Shown in pieces: positions 19,448 through 28,441 of a DNA stretch of 64,000 nucleotides; the stretch's first letter is position 1; every line of letters starts with the position of its first letter. The DNA comes from an uncultured Tolumonas sp. (lineage in GTDB: Bacteria > Pseudomonadota > Gammaproteobacteria > Enterobacterales > Aeromonadaceae). The position numbers and the translations under genes are program-made. Under the pieces are notes generated by a model. That model was not told the origin of the DNA, did not search any database, and worked only from the letters and a program-made list of their open reading frames with translations. Location of the stretch: contig NZ_OY781378.1 in the NCBI RefSeq assembly GCF_963676665.1, positions 650,001 through 714,000 on the forward strand, in the 5' to 3' direction.

Positions 19448-19797
19448 TGTATGTTTACACCTCACAAAAGGGCCACGGCCCTGTCACCAGTGATACGTTC
19501 TGTCCTATCAGGCGGAACGCGATGCTTTATAAAAAATCCGGCGCATTATCGGGCTTTTGTGTGACAGTGCAATAACTAATTCACTCTATTTATTATGCAA
19601 AGGCTTCTCATCGTGAATACTCAGCATTAAAGGTGGGAATATGTATGGTTTTTTGGCGAAAAAATCTGACAAAATAGCCTTTGTTCGGATTTTTGCTTGT
19701 TGAATTGTCGGTTTTTGGCGGTAAATAAAGAATATTCTGATAAATTCCTATGCATAAAAATTTTTGCTCATAAAGATAAGTAGCATAGGAATGATGA
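19448..19797 (-). promoter_or_regulatory. leader/promoter region of the decarboxylase gene
   Basis: The gap has no convincing gene (a 75-codon ORF at 19608-19835 lacks a ribosome site and crosses a terminator). Read on the minus strand, a short hairpin AGGGC-CGTG-GCCCT followed by TTTT lies at 19467-19482, just before the ribosome site. A 9-bp perfect inverted repeat TTCCTATGC / GCATAGGAA occurs at 19745-19753 and 19783-19791. Either could be regulatory; neither matches a site I know. Confidence 0.35.
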
Positions 19798-19832
19798 AAA
19801 TTGCCATTCAACCAAAGGGGTCTGAATGGCAA
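19798..19832 (-). terminator. rlmJ terminator
   Basis: A perfect 10-bp stem TTGCCATTCA (19801-19810) / TGAATGGCAA (19823-19832) is followed on the minus strand by TTTTC, 14 bases after the rlmJ stop. Confidence 0.7.
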
Positions 19833-19845
19833 CAAATAAAGTCGA

Positions 19846-20694
19846 TTAACCTTCTGAATTATGCGACTTTATTGCCCAATTAGCTTGTGGGGTCATGGCG
19901 AGTAAAGCACAGAGTTCTGGCAGTAATTTTTGTAACTGCTGTTCAAATTGCCATGGCGGATTAAATATTGCTATGCCTGAACCGTGCATGCCCCAAGTCG
20001 GCGATTGTGCTTGCACACTTAACTCGACGGTGAGCATTGGAATACCTAATTTTTGACATTCACTGAGCATATGCTGACTGCGATCGGCTTCTTTACCCAA
20101 TAATGGATACCAGACTGCATACATACCTACAGGCCAGCGTCGCCACGCTTTGGCTAAAGATTTAACGACGCGATCGTAGTCTTCTTTCAGCTCATATGGC
20201 GGGTCGATTAATACCAGGCCGCGACGTGGCGTTGGCGGTGTGAGTGCGACCACTCCTTCAAAACCATCACGGTGATGCAATGCGACACGTGGATCGCGGT
20301 GCATGTGCTGACGCAGAATATCAATTTCGTTGTTATGCAATTCCATCAAGATCAGACGATCTTGCTCGCGTAATTGCGCTCGTGCGATCTCTGGAGAGCC
20401 TGGGTAATAATGTAATGTGTCACCATTATTAAGTGCAGCCACACAATCGAGATAACTTTTTAGTGCAGGCCATTGTTCCCGTAGTGGCCAGAGACGGGCA
20501 ATGCCATCGAGATATTCGGCTTTTTTATTTGCCCATTCGCCGGTGAGGTCGTAACAGCCGCCACCAGAATGGGTGTCGAGATAACAAAACGGTTTATCTT
20601 TTTGTTTCAGCTGGTCGATCAATAAACTGATGACGGCATGTTTTAAAATATCGGCATGATTGCCGGCATGAAACGCGTGGCGATAACTAAGCAT
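19846..20694 (-). CDS. rlmJ: 23S rRNA m6A2030 methyltransferase
   Basis: RlmJ methylates N6 of A2030 in 23S rRNA using S-adenosylmethionine. The 282-residue product has the family N-terminus LSYRHAFHAGNHADILKH, a SAM-binding region with LDTHSGGG (family variant of motif I), the insert HLxxxYPGSPxIARxxLR-like segment (YYPGSPEIARAQLR), and the N6-adenine methylase catalytic motif DPPYE. It lies 5 bases after yheS on the same strand and is probably cotranscribed with it. Confidence 0.95.
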   Translation of the reverse strand: MLSYRHAFHAGNHADILKHAVISLLIDQLKQKDKPFCYLDTHSGGGCYDLTGEWANKKAEYLDGIARLWPLREQWPALKSYLDCVAALNNGDTLHYYPGSPEIARAQLREQDRLILMELHNNEIDILRQHMHRDPRVALHHRDGFEGVVALTPPTPRRGLVLIDPPYELKEDYDRVVKSLAKAWRRWPVGMYAVWYPLLGKEADRSQHMLSECQKLGIPMLTVELSVQAQSPTWGMHGSGIAIFNPPWQFEQQLQKLLPELCALLAMTPQANWAIKSHNSEG

Positions 20695-20699
20695 TCAAT

Positions 20700-22634
20700 T
20701 TAATCCTGAGTTGCTACTTCGGCAGCAAATTGTTGTTCCATCTGTTCCAGCTGTTCGGAGATGTCCATCCACTCCAACTCGACTTGTTCCAGCTCATTTT
20801 TTAACGGGCCTTGCTGCGCCAGCAAGCTGGTTAGTTTGGATTTAGCATCATCCTGATAAATCGCTGGGTCAGACAGCGCGGTTTCAATATCGGTTAACGC
20901 CTGCTGCAGTTTAGCCATCTGCTTTTCATGTTTTTCCAGCTTTTGGCGCAAAGGTCGGATCTGCTGGCGGAAATCAGCTTCCCGACGTTTTAGATCTTTT
21001 CGTGCTGTCGCACTTTGTGGTGCGGCTGGCGTGTTATTAGCTACTTTAGTTTCGTTCTGATTTTTATCTTGTTCAGTCAACCATTTATGGTAGTCATCTA
21101 AGTCACCATCAAAGGCTTCCAAGCGTTGTTGATGTACCAGATAAAATTCATCCGTCGTAGTGCGTAGCAAATGCCGATCGTGCGAGACGATAACCATGGC
21201 ACCTTCAAAGCCCTGCAATGCCAATGTCAGTGCTTCGCGCATTTCGAGATCTAAGTGGTTGGTTGGTTCATCCAATAACAGCAAGTTTGGTTTCTGCCAG
21301 ACCAGCAGCGCCAACACTAAACGTGCTTTTTCACCACCAGAGAAGGTATCCACCACTTCCAGCGCTTTATCGCCATGAAAGCCGAAACCACCTAAGAAAT
21401 TGCGGAGTTCCTGTTCCGGACGATTACCAGCAATGCGGGTTAGGTGCTGCAATGGTGTATCGCCTTGCTGTAACGATTCCAGCTGATGCTGGGCAAAATA
21501 ACCGATCTTGACGCCTTTACTCGGCTCTAATTTTCCTGACAGCGGCGTGAGTTCACCGGCCAGCAATTTGATAAAAGTCGATTTACCGGCGCCGTTTCGC
21601 CCCAGCAGGCCAATGCGGGAACCGGACACTAAGTTCAATTTAATTTTTTGCAGGATCAGTTTGTCACCATACCCAGCGCTGAGATTTTCCATACTGATCA
21701 GCGGGGTTGGTAATGCATCTGGCTCGCGGAATTGAAACTGGAATTGCGAATCGACATGAGCCGGTAGGATCAGCTCCATGCGTTCCATCGCTTTCAGACG
21801 ACTTTGTGCCTGACGGGCTTTGGTGGCTTTATAACGGAAACGATCGACGTAATCTTGCATTTTACTCAGTGCGAGTTGCTGTTTTTCATACATCGATTGT
21901 TGTTGTGATAACGCCGATGCACGCTGAATTTCAAAGTCAGAATAACCGCCGGTATATTCGTTCAGTTTGTCATTTTCGATATGAATGATGCGATTAATGA
22001 CGCGATCAAGAAAATCACGATCGTGGGAGATCAAGATCAATGTGCCGCGGTAAGAGCGTAACCAGCTTTCCAGCCAGATCACAGCATCTAAATCTAAGTG
22101 GTTGGTGGGTTCATCGAGTAACAGTAGATCAGAACGACAGATCAGCGCTTGTGCCAGGTTAAGGCGCATACGCCAGCCACCAGAAAATGCCGAGACGGGT
22201 TGCTGGTGTTGTTCACTGCTGAAACCCAAACCATGCAACAGCTCGCCAGCACGTGAACGAATGGTGTAAGCACCGGCAGCATCTAAATGACCGTGCAACT
22301 CGGCAATGCGGATGCCATCGCCTTGTTGTTCAGCTTGAGCTAATTGCCGCTCAAGGCTGCGAAATTCTTTGTCGCCGTCAATGACATAATCAATCGCTGA
22401 ACAACCCAGGGCGGGAGTTTCCTGCGCTACGGTGGCAATTTGCCATTGTGCTGGGACGGAAACCGAGCCTGCATCAACCGCCAGTTCCCCTTTTAATAAG
22501 GCAAAAAAACTGGATTTACCGCAGCCGTTTTTTCCAACTAACCCGACTTTTTGACCGGGGTGAATGGTGGCTGAAGCCTCTTCTAATAAAGGCTTCTTGC
22601 CTCGAAGCAGCGTAATTTGAGAAACGATGATCAT
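20700..22634 (-). CDS. yheS: ABC-F family ATPase YheS
   Basis: YheS is a cytoplasmic ABC-F protein, a class that binds the ribosomal E site and helps particular stalled translation events. The 644-residue protein has two ABC cassettes: Walker A GKNGCGKSS and GRNGAGKST, signatures SGGWRMRL and SGGEKARL, and Walker B LLLDEPTNHLDLD and LLLDEPTNHLDLE. Between them is the long linker typical of ABC-F (KMQDYVDRFRYKATKARQAQSR). A charged coiled-coil C-terminal extension follows after residue 530. No transmembrane segment is present, so it is not a transporter. slyD is divergent upstream, as in E. coli (yheS-kefG region to slyD). Confidence 0.95.
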   Translation of the reverse strand: MIIVSQITLLRGKKPLLEEASATIHPGQKVGLVGKNGCGKSSFFALLKGELAVDAGSVSVPAQWQIATVAQETPALGCSAIDYVIDGDKEFRSLERQLAQAEQQGDGIRIAELHGHLDAAGAYTIRSRAGELLHGLGFSSEQHQQPVSAFSGGWRMRLNLAQALICRSDLLLLDEPTNHLDLDAVIWLESWLRSYRGTLILISHDRDFLDRVINRIIHIENDKLNEYTGGYSDFEIQRASALSQQQSMYEKQQLALSKMQDYVDRFRYKATKARQAQSRLKAMERMELILPAHVDSQFQFQFREPDALPTPLISMENLSAGYGDKLILQKIKLNLVSGSRIGLLGRNGAGKSTFIKLLAGELTPLSGKLEPSKGVKIGYFAQHQLESLQQGDTPLQHLTRIAGNRPEQELRNFLGGFGFHGDKALEVVDTFSGGEKARLVLALLVWQKPNLLLLDEPTNHLDLEMREALTLALQGFEGAMVIVSHDRHLLRTTTDEFYLVHQQRLEAFDGDLDDYHKWLTEQDKNQNETKVANNTPAAPQSATARKDLKRREADFRQQIRPLRQKLEKHEKQMAKLQQALTDIETALSDPAIYQDDAKSKLTSLLAQQGPLKNELEQVELEWMDISEQLEQMEQQFAAEVATQD

Positions 22635-22779
22635 GACGGGAATAATTCTGCAGCAAACAAAAGCGCATTATACGGGTAAAAGCCTTATCCAGCAGCTGTT
22701 GAATGATAAGCAGAGGATTGTGTTTGGCTGGATTTTTCCGGTATGCTGGTGAGACTAGTTGTCATTTTAACCGGGATGC

Positions 22780-23463
22780 ATGATGAAGATTACTCATTTG
22801 AGCGTAGTTACGCTGGATTACACCGTGTCTGATACTTCAGGCGAAGTACTGGATACCACTGAAGGGCGTGAGCCGTTAGTTTATCTGCATGGCAGTGGCT
22901 ACTTGGTTCCCGGTTTAGAAAATGCGCTGTATGAACGTGCTGCTGGTGATAGCTTCGAACTGACTGTGCCTGCAGCTGACGCATACGGCGAATACGAAGA
23001 ATCATTGGTTCAAGAAGTGCCGGGTGAATTGTTCGACGGTATGGAAGTAGCCGAAGGTGATACTTTTGTGGCTGATACCGATGATGGTCACCGCCCGGTT
23101 ACTATCGTTGAAGTTTCTGAAAACTTCGTAAAAGTGGATGCTAATCATCCACTGGCTGGCATGGACTTACATTTTAAAGTGAATGTTCGTGAAGTGCGTG
23201 CTGCCACTGCAGAAGAAATTGCACATGGCCATATTCATGGTGAAGAAGGCTGTGGTCACGGTCATCATCATGAGCATGAAGGTTGTTGCGGCGGTCACGG
23301 TCATTCACATGGTGATGATCATGAGTGTTGCGGTGGTAAAGGCCATGCGCATGGCGAAGAACACGAATGTTGTGGCGGTAAAGGTCACGGACATGATCAT
23401 CATCATGCGGAAGCTGAAGAACCGCATGAGTGCTGTGGTGGCCACGGCGGCTGCAAAAACTAA
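22780..23463 (+). CDS. slyD: FKBP-type peptidyl-prolyl isomerase and nickel chaperone SlyD
   Basis: SlyD is a cytoplasmic prolyl isomerase, folding helper and nickel-binding accessory protein for hydrogenase maturation. The FKBP domain (LVYLHGSGYLVPGLENAL, DAYGEYEESLVQEV) encloses the IF chaperone insert (ELFDGMEVAEGDTFVADTDDG). After EEIAHGHIHGEEGCGH, from about residue 152, comes a long His/Cys/Gly-rich tail with three GH-CCGG-type blocks, including two near-identical units ECCGGKGHAHGEEH and ECCGGKGHGHDHHH. At 227 residues it is longer than E. coli SlyD (196), mainly in this tail. Start ATG 22780 or the adjacent ATG 22783 cannot be separated. Confidence 0.95.
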   Translation: MMKITHLSVVTLDYTVSDTSGEVLDTTEGREPLVYLHGSGYLVPGLENALYERAAGDSFELTVPAADAYGEYEESLVQEVPGELFDGMEVAEGDTFVADTDDGHRPVTIVEVSENFVKVDANHPLAGMDLHFKVNVREVRAATAEEIAHGHIHGEEGCGHGHHHEHEGCCGGHGHSHGDDHECCGGKGHAHGEEHECCGGKGHGHDHHHAEAEEPHECCGGHGGCKN

Positions 23464-23467
23464 GCAT

Positions 23468-23501
23468 AAAAAGAATCCCGCTAAGTGCGGGATTCTTTTT
23501 A
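23468..23501. terminator. bidirectional terminator between slyD and fur
   Basis: The stem AAAAAGAATCCCGC / GCGGGATTCTTTTT with loop TAAGT has T-runs in both directions. It lies immediately after slyD and 25 bases after the fur stop on the opposite strand. Confidence 0.9.
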
Positions 23502-23525
23502 TCGGAACAAATTATTGGCTAACCA

Positions 23526-23957
23526 TTATTTCTTACGATTGACGCAGTTTTCTTTACCGCAGTTACCGTATAAATACAGGCTGTGATGGGTCAGTGTCAT
23601 GCCATGTTTTTCGGCGATCTCTTTCTGACGCTGTTCAATGATCTCATCAGAAAACTCAACTACACTGCCACAATCCAGACATACCAGATGATCATGGTGA
23701 TGCTGCTGCGCCAGTTCAAATACGGACTTGCCGCCTTCGAAATGATGACGAGTTACAATGCCGGCATCATCAAATTGATTCAGAACCCGATAAACGGTAG
23801 CCAAACCAATTTCTTCACCATTATCCAGCAGCAATTTATAAAGGTCTTCAGCACTGATGTGCTGGCATTCCGGCTGGCGCAGGTAATCTAAGATCTTAAC
23901 CCGCGGCGAAGTGATTTTTAGTCCGGCGTCTTTCAGTTGCTGATTATGGTCTGTCAT
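23526..23957 (-). CDS. fur: ferric uptake regulator Fur
   Basis: Fur is the iron-responsive repressor of siderophore and iron-transport genes. The 143-residue product has the winged helix (LKITSPRVKILDYL, ISAEDLYKLL, GLATVYRVLNQFDDAGIV) and the metal-binding C-terminal domain with HHHDHLVCLDCG, and a second Cys pair CGKENC for structural zinc. It is downstream of fldA on the same strand, the conserved fldA-fur order, though a hairpin lies between them. Confidence 0.98.
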   Translation of the reverse strand: MTDHNQQLKDAGLKITSPRVKILDYLRQPECQHISAEDLYKLLLDNGEEIGLATVYRVLNQFDDAGIVTRHHFEGGKSVFELAQQHHHDHLVCLDCGSVVEFSDEIIEQRQKEIAEKHGMTLTHHSLYLYGNCGKENCVNRKK

Positions 23958-24074
23958 AGCTCTCTGTATTCTTGGGGCAGTTTGAGACTGCAGCGAGTAG
24001 GGCTTTCCCCATTATATGGCGCAATTCTAATAAAAAGAAATGTGTTACGGCGATGTTTGCTCTGTTCTGCATAA

Positions 24075-24101
24075 AATAAAGCCCGTGCAGGTCACGGGCT
24101 T
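24075..24101 (-). terminator. fldA terminator
   Basis: On the minus strand, AAGCCCGTG-ACCTG-CACGGGCTT is followed by TATTTTAT. It is 20 bases after the fldA stop and before fur. Confidence 0.75.
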
Positions 24102-24120
24102 GGCTGAAGCTGAACAATTG

Positions 24121-24645
24121 TTAGACTAATTCAGACAGACACATCTCTTCGCGTAATTGCTGACACCAGGCCGCAACACGTTCCGCTGTCTGTTCTGGCT
24201 GACGATCTTCATCAATGCCTAAACCAACAAAATGTTTGTCATCTACCAGTGCTTTTGAGGCTTCGAAATGATAGCCCTCAGTTGGCCAGTAACCCACAAT
24301 GGTTGCGCCTTTAGCCACGATGATGTCACGCAATGTGCCCATCGCATCAAGGAAATATTCAGCATAATCTTCCTGATCACCGCAACCAAAGATGGCAACC
24401 AGTTTGGTGCTGAAATCGACTTTTTCCAATTCAGGGAAAAAATCATCCCAGTCGGCCTGTGACTCGCCGTAATACCAGGTTGGAATGCCTAAGATCAGCA
24501 AGTCATATTTTTCAAAGTCAGCGCTGGTGCCCTGAGCTACATCCAATACGTCAATCAAATCGCTGCCCAGTTCTTTCTGGATCATGCCTGCGACTGCTTC
24601 TGTGTTGCCGGTATCGCTACCAAAGAACAGACCTATCAGTGCCAT
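24121..24645 (-). CDS. fldA: flavodoxin 1
   Basis: Long-chain flavodoxin is an FMN electron carrier that feeds MetH, BioB, IspG/IspH and, importantly here, activation of pyruvate formate-lyase by PflA. The 174-residue product has the phosphate loop FFGSDTGNTEAVA, the FMN-stacking Trp/Tyr loops GIPTWYYGE and FGCGDQEDYAEYF, and the long-chain insert TEGYHFEASKAL. ATG 24645 is preceded by AAGG. The fldA-fur order is standard; in E. coli ybfE lies upstream as here. Confidence 0.97.
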   Translation of the reverse strand: MALIGLFFGSDTGNTEAVAGMIQKELGSDLIDVLDVAQGTSADFEKYDLLILGIPTWYYGESQADWDDFFPELEKVDFSTKLVAIFGCGDQEDYAEYFLDAMGTLRDIIVAKGATIVGYWPTEGYHFEASKALVDDKHFVGLGIDEDRQPEQTAERVAAWCQQLREEMCLSELV

Positions 24646-24695
24646 AAGGTGAATTATCCTTGTTCGTCTTCGTCGGAATTCAAAAATGCTGGTTA

Positions 24696-24989
24696 CTATT
24701 TTAGCTGGCTGGAACGCTGAGTGCTAACGTATTCGCGGACTAACTCCTGAATGAGTTCCGATCTGCTGATACCACGGGCATCTGCCAACTGATTGAGATC
24801 ATCCAATGACTCTGCATCGAGTTTGAGTTCAACCCGATGAAGCCCTTTATCCTTATCCCGTTTTAGTTGATTGCGTTTATTTATTTTTAACTGCAAATCA
24901 CGGGGATGAGGGTTGGTTTTAGGGCGCCCTGGACGTTTTTCGTCAGCAAACAGATCCAGTGTAGTGCGATCCGAGTGATGTTTTGCCAT
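24696..24989 (-). CDS. ybfE: LexA-regulated protein family YbfE
   Basis: YbfE is a small protein of unknown function, known in E. coli as LexA-regulated. The 97-residue product has the family N-terminus MAKHHSDRTTLDLFADEKRP followed by GRPKTNP, a basic middle INKRNQLKRDK, and a C-terminal ribbon-helix-helix-like segment HRVELKLDAESLDDLNQLADARG then SRSELIQELV, which suggests DNA binding. ATG 24989 matches the E. coli start; a longer frame to 25028 would add an unlikely N-terminus. I saw no good LexA box (CTG-N10-CAG with AT centre) upstream. Confidence 0.9.
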   Translation of the reverse strand: MAKHHSDRTTLDLFADEKRPGRPKTNPHPRDLQLKINKRNQLKRDKDKGLHRVELKLDAESLDDLNQLADARGISRSELIQELVREYVSTQRSSQLK

Positions 24990-25095
24990 ATATAAAACTA
25001 CTGCCAGACAAGGTTCAGGTGCGTGCATTTCTCAATAGGGGGCGCACTATACCACAATGTATCGCAAAGCATAACGCGTGATAGCGGCTGTTTTA

Positions 25096-25878
25096 TCAGT
25101 TTGATTGTTGTAAAAAACGCTCAACAATTCCGTTAAATAAGAGTGGTTTTTCCGCATGCAGCCAATGCCCACAACCGGGAATTATTTTGGCACTGGCATT
25201 GGGGAAGTGCTGTGCTATGACGGGTTGATGTTCTGTTTGCAAATAGTTGGATGCGCCGCCTTTGATAAACAAGACCGGGCCTGAATAGTGTTGTGGTGCA
25301 GAGAAAGGCCACCCCATGATATCAGCATAGTGTTGTTGCAATATGTGCAGGTTAAATTGCCAGTGGGTGGGTTGTGCATTACTGAAAGATTTTAATAAAA
25401 ACTGGCGCACTGACGGTTCAGTCAGATAGTCAGACATGAGCTGCTCGGCTTCCTTTCTCGAAGTTACCTGTGCGTTAGCCACGGCATTCAACGCTTTAAA
25501 TACATTCGTGTGTCGGCTTTCTTGATAGGCTACTGGTGCGATATCTGCCACGCACAATGACGCTACTCGGTCGGGTGCTTGCAACGCCACGGCCATCGCC
25601 ACCTTGCCGCCCATAGAGTGCCCGAGCAGATGCACTTTAGGCTGTTTAAGCTCATTCAATAAATTGATTATATCCTCGCTCATCACCTGATAGTTCATCT
25701 CAGCATGCCATTCCGATAGCCCATGATTACGCAGATCTACCGTGATCACTGGACGTTGTAACTGCAGCGCTTGTTTGAGTAATCCCAGATTGTCTTGTTT
25801 GCCAAATAGCCCATGCAGTAAAACAATCGGTTCTGCTGCAGGATTCGGGAACTCGGTTATCTGGTAATTAAGCTTCAC
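25096..25878 (-). CDS. ybfF: alpha/beta-hydrolase esterase YbfF
   Basis: YbfF is a cytoplasmic esterase active on short acyl-CoA and acyl esters. The 260-residue product has the oxyanion HG motif VLLHGLFGKQDNL, the nucleophile elbow GHSMGG, and the catalytic His in GCGHWLHAEKP; the acid residue is probably in the preceding C-terminal strand region. It is divergent from seqA and lies upstream of ybfE, the same order as in E. coli. Confidence 0.93.
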   Translation of the reverse strand: MKLNYQITEFPNPAAEPIVLLHGLFGKQDNLGLLKQALQLQRPVITVDLRNHGLSEWHAEMNYQVMSEDIINLLNELKQPKVHLLGHSMGGKVAMAVALQAPDRVASLCVADIAPVAYQESRHTNVFKALNAVANAQVTSRKEAEQLMSDYLTEPSVRQFLLKSFSNAQPTHWQFNLHILQQHYADIMGWPFSAPQHYSGPVLFIKGGASNYLQTEHQPVIAQHFPNASAKIIPGCGHWLHAEKPLLFNGIVERFLQQSN

Positions 25879-26186
25879 AGTGTGTCCTTAATGGTGGCTA
25901 TAACCTTATATTAACAAATTGGCGGGTAAATCGTGAGTCGATTGAAATTAAGCAAATAAAGATGGATTTATTCTCTTGGTTAACGAAATCAGATGATTGG
26001 CGTAATCTGGCACCAAAATGAGGGATGAGTCACGAGTGGAGATGAACACAAGTGTACTGAAATGGAATTTATGCGAGGGTAGTGCTACGGGTCTGAGTAA
26101 ACACCGTGCACAGGGTTAGGTTTGCTGCTGTGGCTTATGTATAATCCGACCGTTGTCTATATTCAAAGTGTCGGAACCGAATAAAA
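25879..26186. other. intergenic region between ybfF and seqA
   Basis: This 308-base divergent gap has no supported gene. A good -10 hexamer TATAAT is at 26140-26145, about 40 bases before the seqA start, but no matching -35 is obvious; it is a likely seqA promoter. The rest shows nothing I can interpret. Confidence 0.45.
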
Positions 26187-26711
26187 ATGAAAACCATTGA
26201 GGTTGATGAACAGATCTACCGTTACATAGCCAGCCGTACCTTGCATATTGGCGAGAGTGCTTCTGATATTTTAAGACGCCTGCTTGCTTTGCCTTTAGAT
26301 ACGAGCATGGAACCAACTGTGTCTGCGGTGCTTGATGAAAAGACGGATGCGGAATCAATCACAGAAGCTTCTACAGATGTTTTGACCAAGCTGATCGACG
26401 ATGCGCAATTAGCGAAAGAAGAAAGTGCCATTGCACGTTTTATGTTAATTCTTTCTGCCTTGTATCGTGCTCAACCCGAAGTTTTCAGCCGGGGCGCAGA
26501 CATTAAAGGCCGTAAACGGATCTACTTCGCGGAAGATCCACAAGCCTTGTTAGACAATGGTAAAACCACCAAGCCAAAACCTGTCCCTGAGACCCCTTAC
26601 TGGGTTATTACTAACACTAATACTGGCCGTAAGCGCTTGATTATTGAGCAGTTAATGCAGGCCATGGGCTACTCTGCGGAAACGATCGCAGAGGTTTGTA
26701 ACAAGGTATAA
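26187..26711 (+). CDS. seqA: negative regulator of replication initiation SeqA
   Basis: SeqA binds hemimethylated GATC sites, sequestering oriC after firing and helping organise new DNA. The 174-residue product has the N-terminal oligomerisation domain (MKTIEVDEQIYRYIASRT, GESASDILRRLL) and the C-terminal DNA-binding domain (GRKRIYFAEDPQALLDNG, TPYWVITNTNTGRKRLIIEQ). A variable acidic linker separates them. It is followed 18 bases later by pgm, the conserved seqA-pgm operon. Its presence implies a Dam-methylating gammaproteobacterium. Confidence 0.97.
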   Translation: MKTIEVDEQIYRYIASRTLHIGESASDILRRLLALPLDTSMEPTVSAVLDEKTDAESITEASTDVLTKLIDDAQLAKEESAIARFMLILSALYRAQPEVFSRGADIKGRKRIYFAEDPQALLDNGKTTKPKPVPETPYWVITNTNTGRKRLIIEQLMQAMGYSAETIAEVCNKV

Positions 26712-26729
26712 AAGAACAGGAAGTCGTAT

Positions 26730-28379
26730 ATGGCACAACATCCGCACGCAGGTAAACCAGCTCGCGTTGAAGACCTCACTAATATTCCACGTCTGGTCGC
26801 TGCTTATTATCTGAATAAACCTGATATGTCATTACCTGAGCAACGCGTTGCCTTCGGTACCTCCGGGCACCGTGGTAGTTCGTTGCACAATGCTTTCACC
26901 GAATCTCATATTCAGGCTGTCAGTCAGGCTTTGGCCGAATATCGCCAAAGTAAGGGTATTTCTGGCCCGTTATTTATTGGTATGGATACGCACGCGTTGT
27001 CCGAAGCGGCACTGGCCAGCGCCGTACAAGTATTGGCAGCTAACGGTGTGCAGGTTCGCATTCAGCAAGGCTTAGGCTATACACCGACGCCTGTTGTTTC
27101 TCATGCGATCCTGACATACAACCGCGCCGGTCATGCTGATCAGGCGGACGGTGTCGTGATCACACCATCGCACAATCCACCGGAAGATGGTGGCTTTAAA
27201 TATAACCCACCGCATGGTGGCCCAGCCGAAGGTGATATCACCAAGTGGGTGGAAGATCGAGCGAACCAGATCCTGGAAAACGGTTCTGTTGATGTGAAAG
27301 TCATGCCTTATGCCGCGGCGATTGCTTCTGAATTTGTGCAGGAACATGACTACGTTACCCCGTATGTGAATGATTTGGGTAATGTGCTGGATATGGAAGC
27401 AATTCGTAAATCGGGCATCAAAATTGGTGTTGATCCGTTGGGTGGCGCGGGTGTTGCCTACTGGGACGTGATTGCGAAAACCTATGGCCTGAATATCGAA
27501 GTCGTGAATTACCGGGTTGATCCAACCTTCTCATTCATGACGCTGGATAAAGACGGCAAAATCCGTATGGATTGCTCAAGCCCATGGGCGATGGCGAGCC
27601 TGATTGGTCTGAAAGACAAATTTGATATCGCATTGGGTAATGACCCGGATTATGACCGTCACGGTATTGTGACTAAATCAGGTCTGATGAATCCAAACCA
27701 TTATCTGGCAGTGGCGATCCAATATCTGTTTACCCATCGTCCTAACTGGCCAGCTCAAGCGGCAGTGGGTAAGACACTGGTTTCGTCTTCCATCATTGAT
27801 CGCGTGGCCGGTAAAATTGCCCGCAATCTGAAAGAAGTGCCGGTTGGCTTTAAATGGTTTGTCGATGGTCTGTTTGACGGCAGTTTTGGTTTCGGTGGCG
27901 AAGAGAGCGCGGGTGCTTCATTCCTGCGTAAAGACGGCACTGTCTGGACCACCGACAAAGACGGTTTTATTCTGGCTTTGCTGGCAGCAGAAATTATTGC
28001 GGTGACTGGCAAAGACCCACAGCAGCTGTATGACGCACTGACCGAAGAATTTGGTGCACCAGTTTATCGTCGTATCGATGCACCAGCCAACACCGCCCAG
28101 AAAGCAGTGTTGTCGAAGCTGAGCCCGGATCTGGTTGAAGCAACCACTTTAGCTGGTGAGCCTATTCTGGCGAAACTGACCAAAGCCCCGGGTAACAACG
28201 CGGCGATTGGTGGTTTGAAGGTTGTGACTGAGAATGGCTGGTTTGCAGCTCGTCCTAGTGGCACCGAGTCTATTTACAAAATCTATATGGAAAGTTTCAA
28301 AGGCGAAGAGCATCTGGATCTGATCCAGAAAGAAGCGCAACAGATTGTTTCTGCTGCGTTAGCTAAAGCTGGCGTATAA
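26730..28379 (+). CDS. pgm: alpha-D-glucose phosphoglucomutase
   Basis: Pgm interconverts glucose 1-phosphate and glucose 6-phosphate, linking glycolysis with glycogen and surface-sugar synthesis. The 549-residue protein has the family N-terminus with [13 protein letters not shown], catalytic phosphoserine loop [13 protein letters not shown], metal-binding [10 protein letters not shown], sugar-specificity loop [11 protein letters not shown], and phosphate-binding [12 protein letters not shown]. Length matches E. coli Pgm (546). It is cotranscribed after seqA and ends at a strong hairpin. Confidence 0.98.
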   Translation: MAQHPHAGKPARVEDLTNIPRLVAAYYLNKPDMSLPEQRVAFGTSGHRGSSLHNAFTESHIQAVSQALAEYRQSKGISGPLFIGMDTHALSEAALASAVQVLAANGVQVRIQQGLGYTPTPVVSHAILTYNRAGHADQADGVVITPSHNPPEDGGFKYNPPHGGPAEGDITKWVEDRANQILENGSVDVKVMPYAAAIASEFVQEHDYVTPYVNDLGNVLDMEAIRKSGIKIGVDPLGGAGVAYWDVIAKTYGLNIEVVNYRVDPTFSFMTLDKDGKIRMDCSSPWAMASLIGLKDKFDIALGNDPDYDRHGIVTKSGLMNPNHYLAVAIQYLFTHRPNWPAQAAVGKTLVSSSIIDRVAGKIARNLKEVPVGFKWFVDGLFDGSFGFGGEESAGASFLRKDGTVWTTDKDGFILALLAAEIIAVTGKDPQQLYDALTEEFGAPVYRRIDAPANTAQKAVLSKLSPDLVEATTLAGEPILAKLTKAPGNNAAIGGLKVVTENGWFAARPSGTESIYKIYMESFKGEEHLDLIQKEAQQIVSAALAKAGV

Positions 28380-28393
28380 TTTTTCCTGCTAAT

Positions 28394-28422
28394 AAAAAAG
28401 CCCTGAATATTCAGGGCTTTTT
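28394..28422. terminator. bidirectional terminator between pgm and sapF
   Basis: The palindromic stem AAAAAGCCCTGA-ATAT-TCAGGGCTTTTT serves pgm on the plus strand and sapF on the minus strand. Confidence 0.9.
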
Positions 28423-28441
28423 GGTCTGGCACCGACAGAAA

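Noticed and set aside
19608-19835. 75-codon minus-strand ORF between rlmJ and the decarboxylase gene
   Set aside because: It runs through the rlmJ terminator, has low-complexity composition and no ribosome site or family resemblance.
26116-26358. 80-codon minus-strand ORF overlapping the seqA start
   Set aside because: It is mostly antisense to seqA and its promoter region, with no ribosome site.
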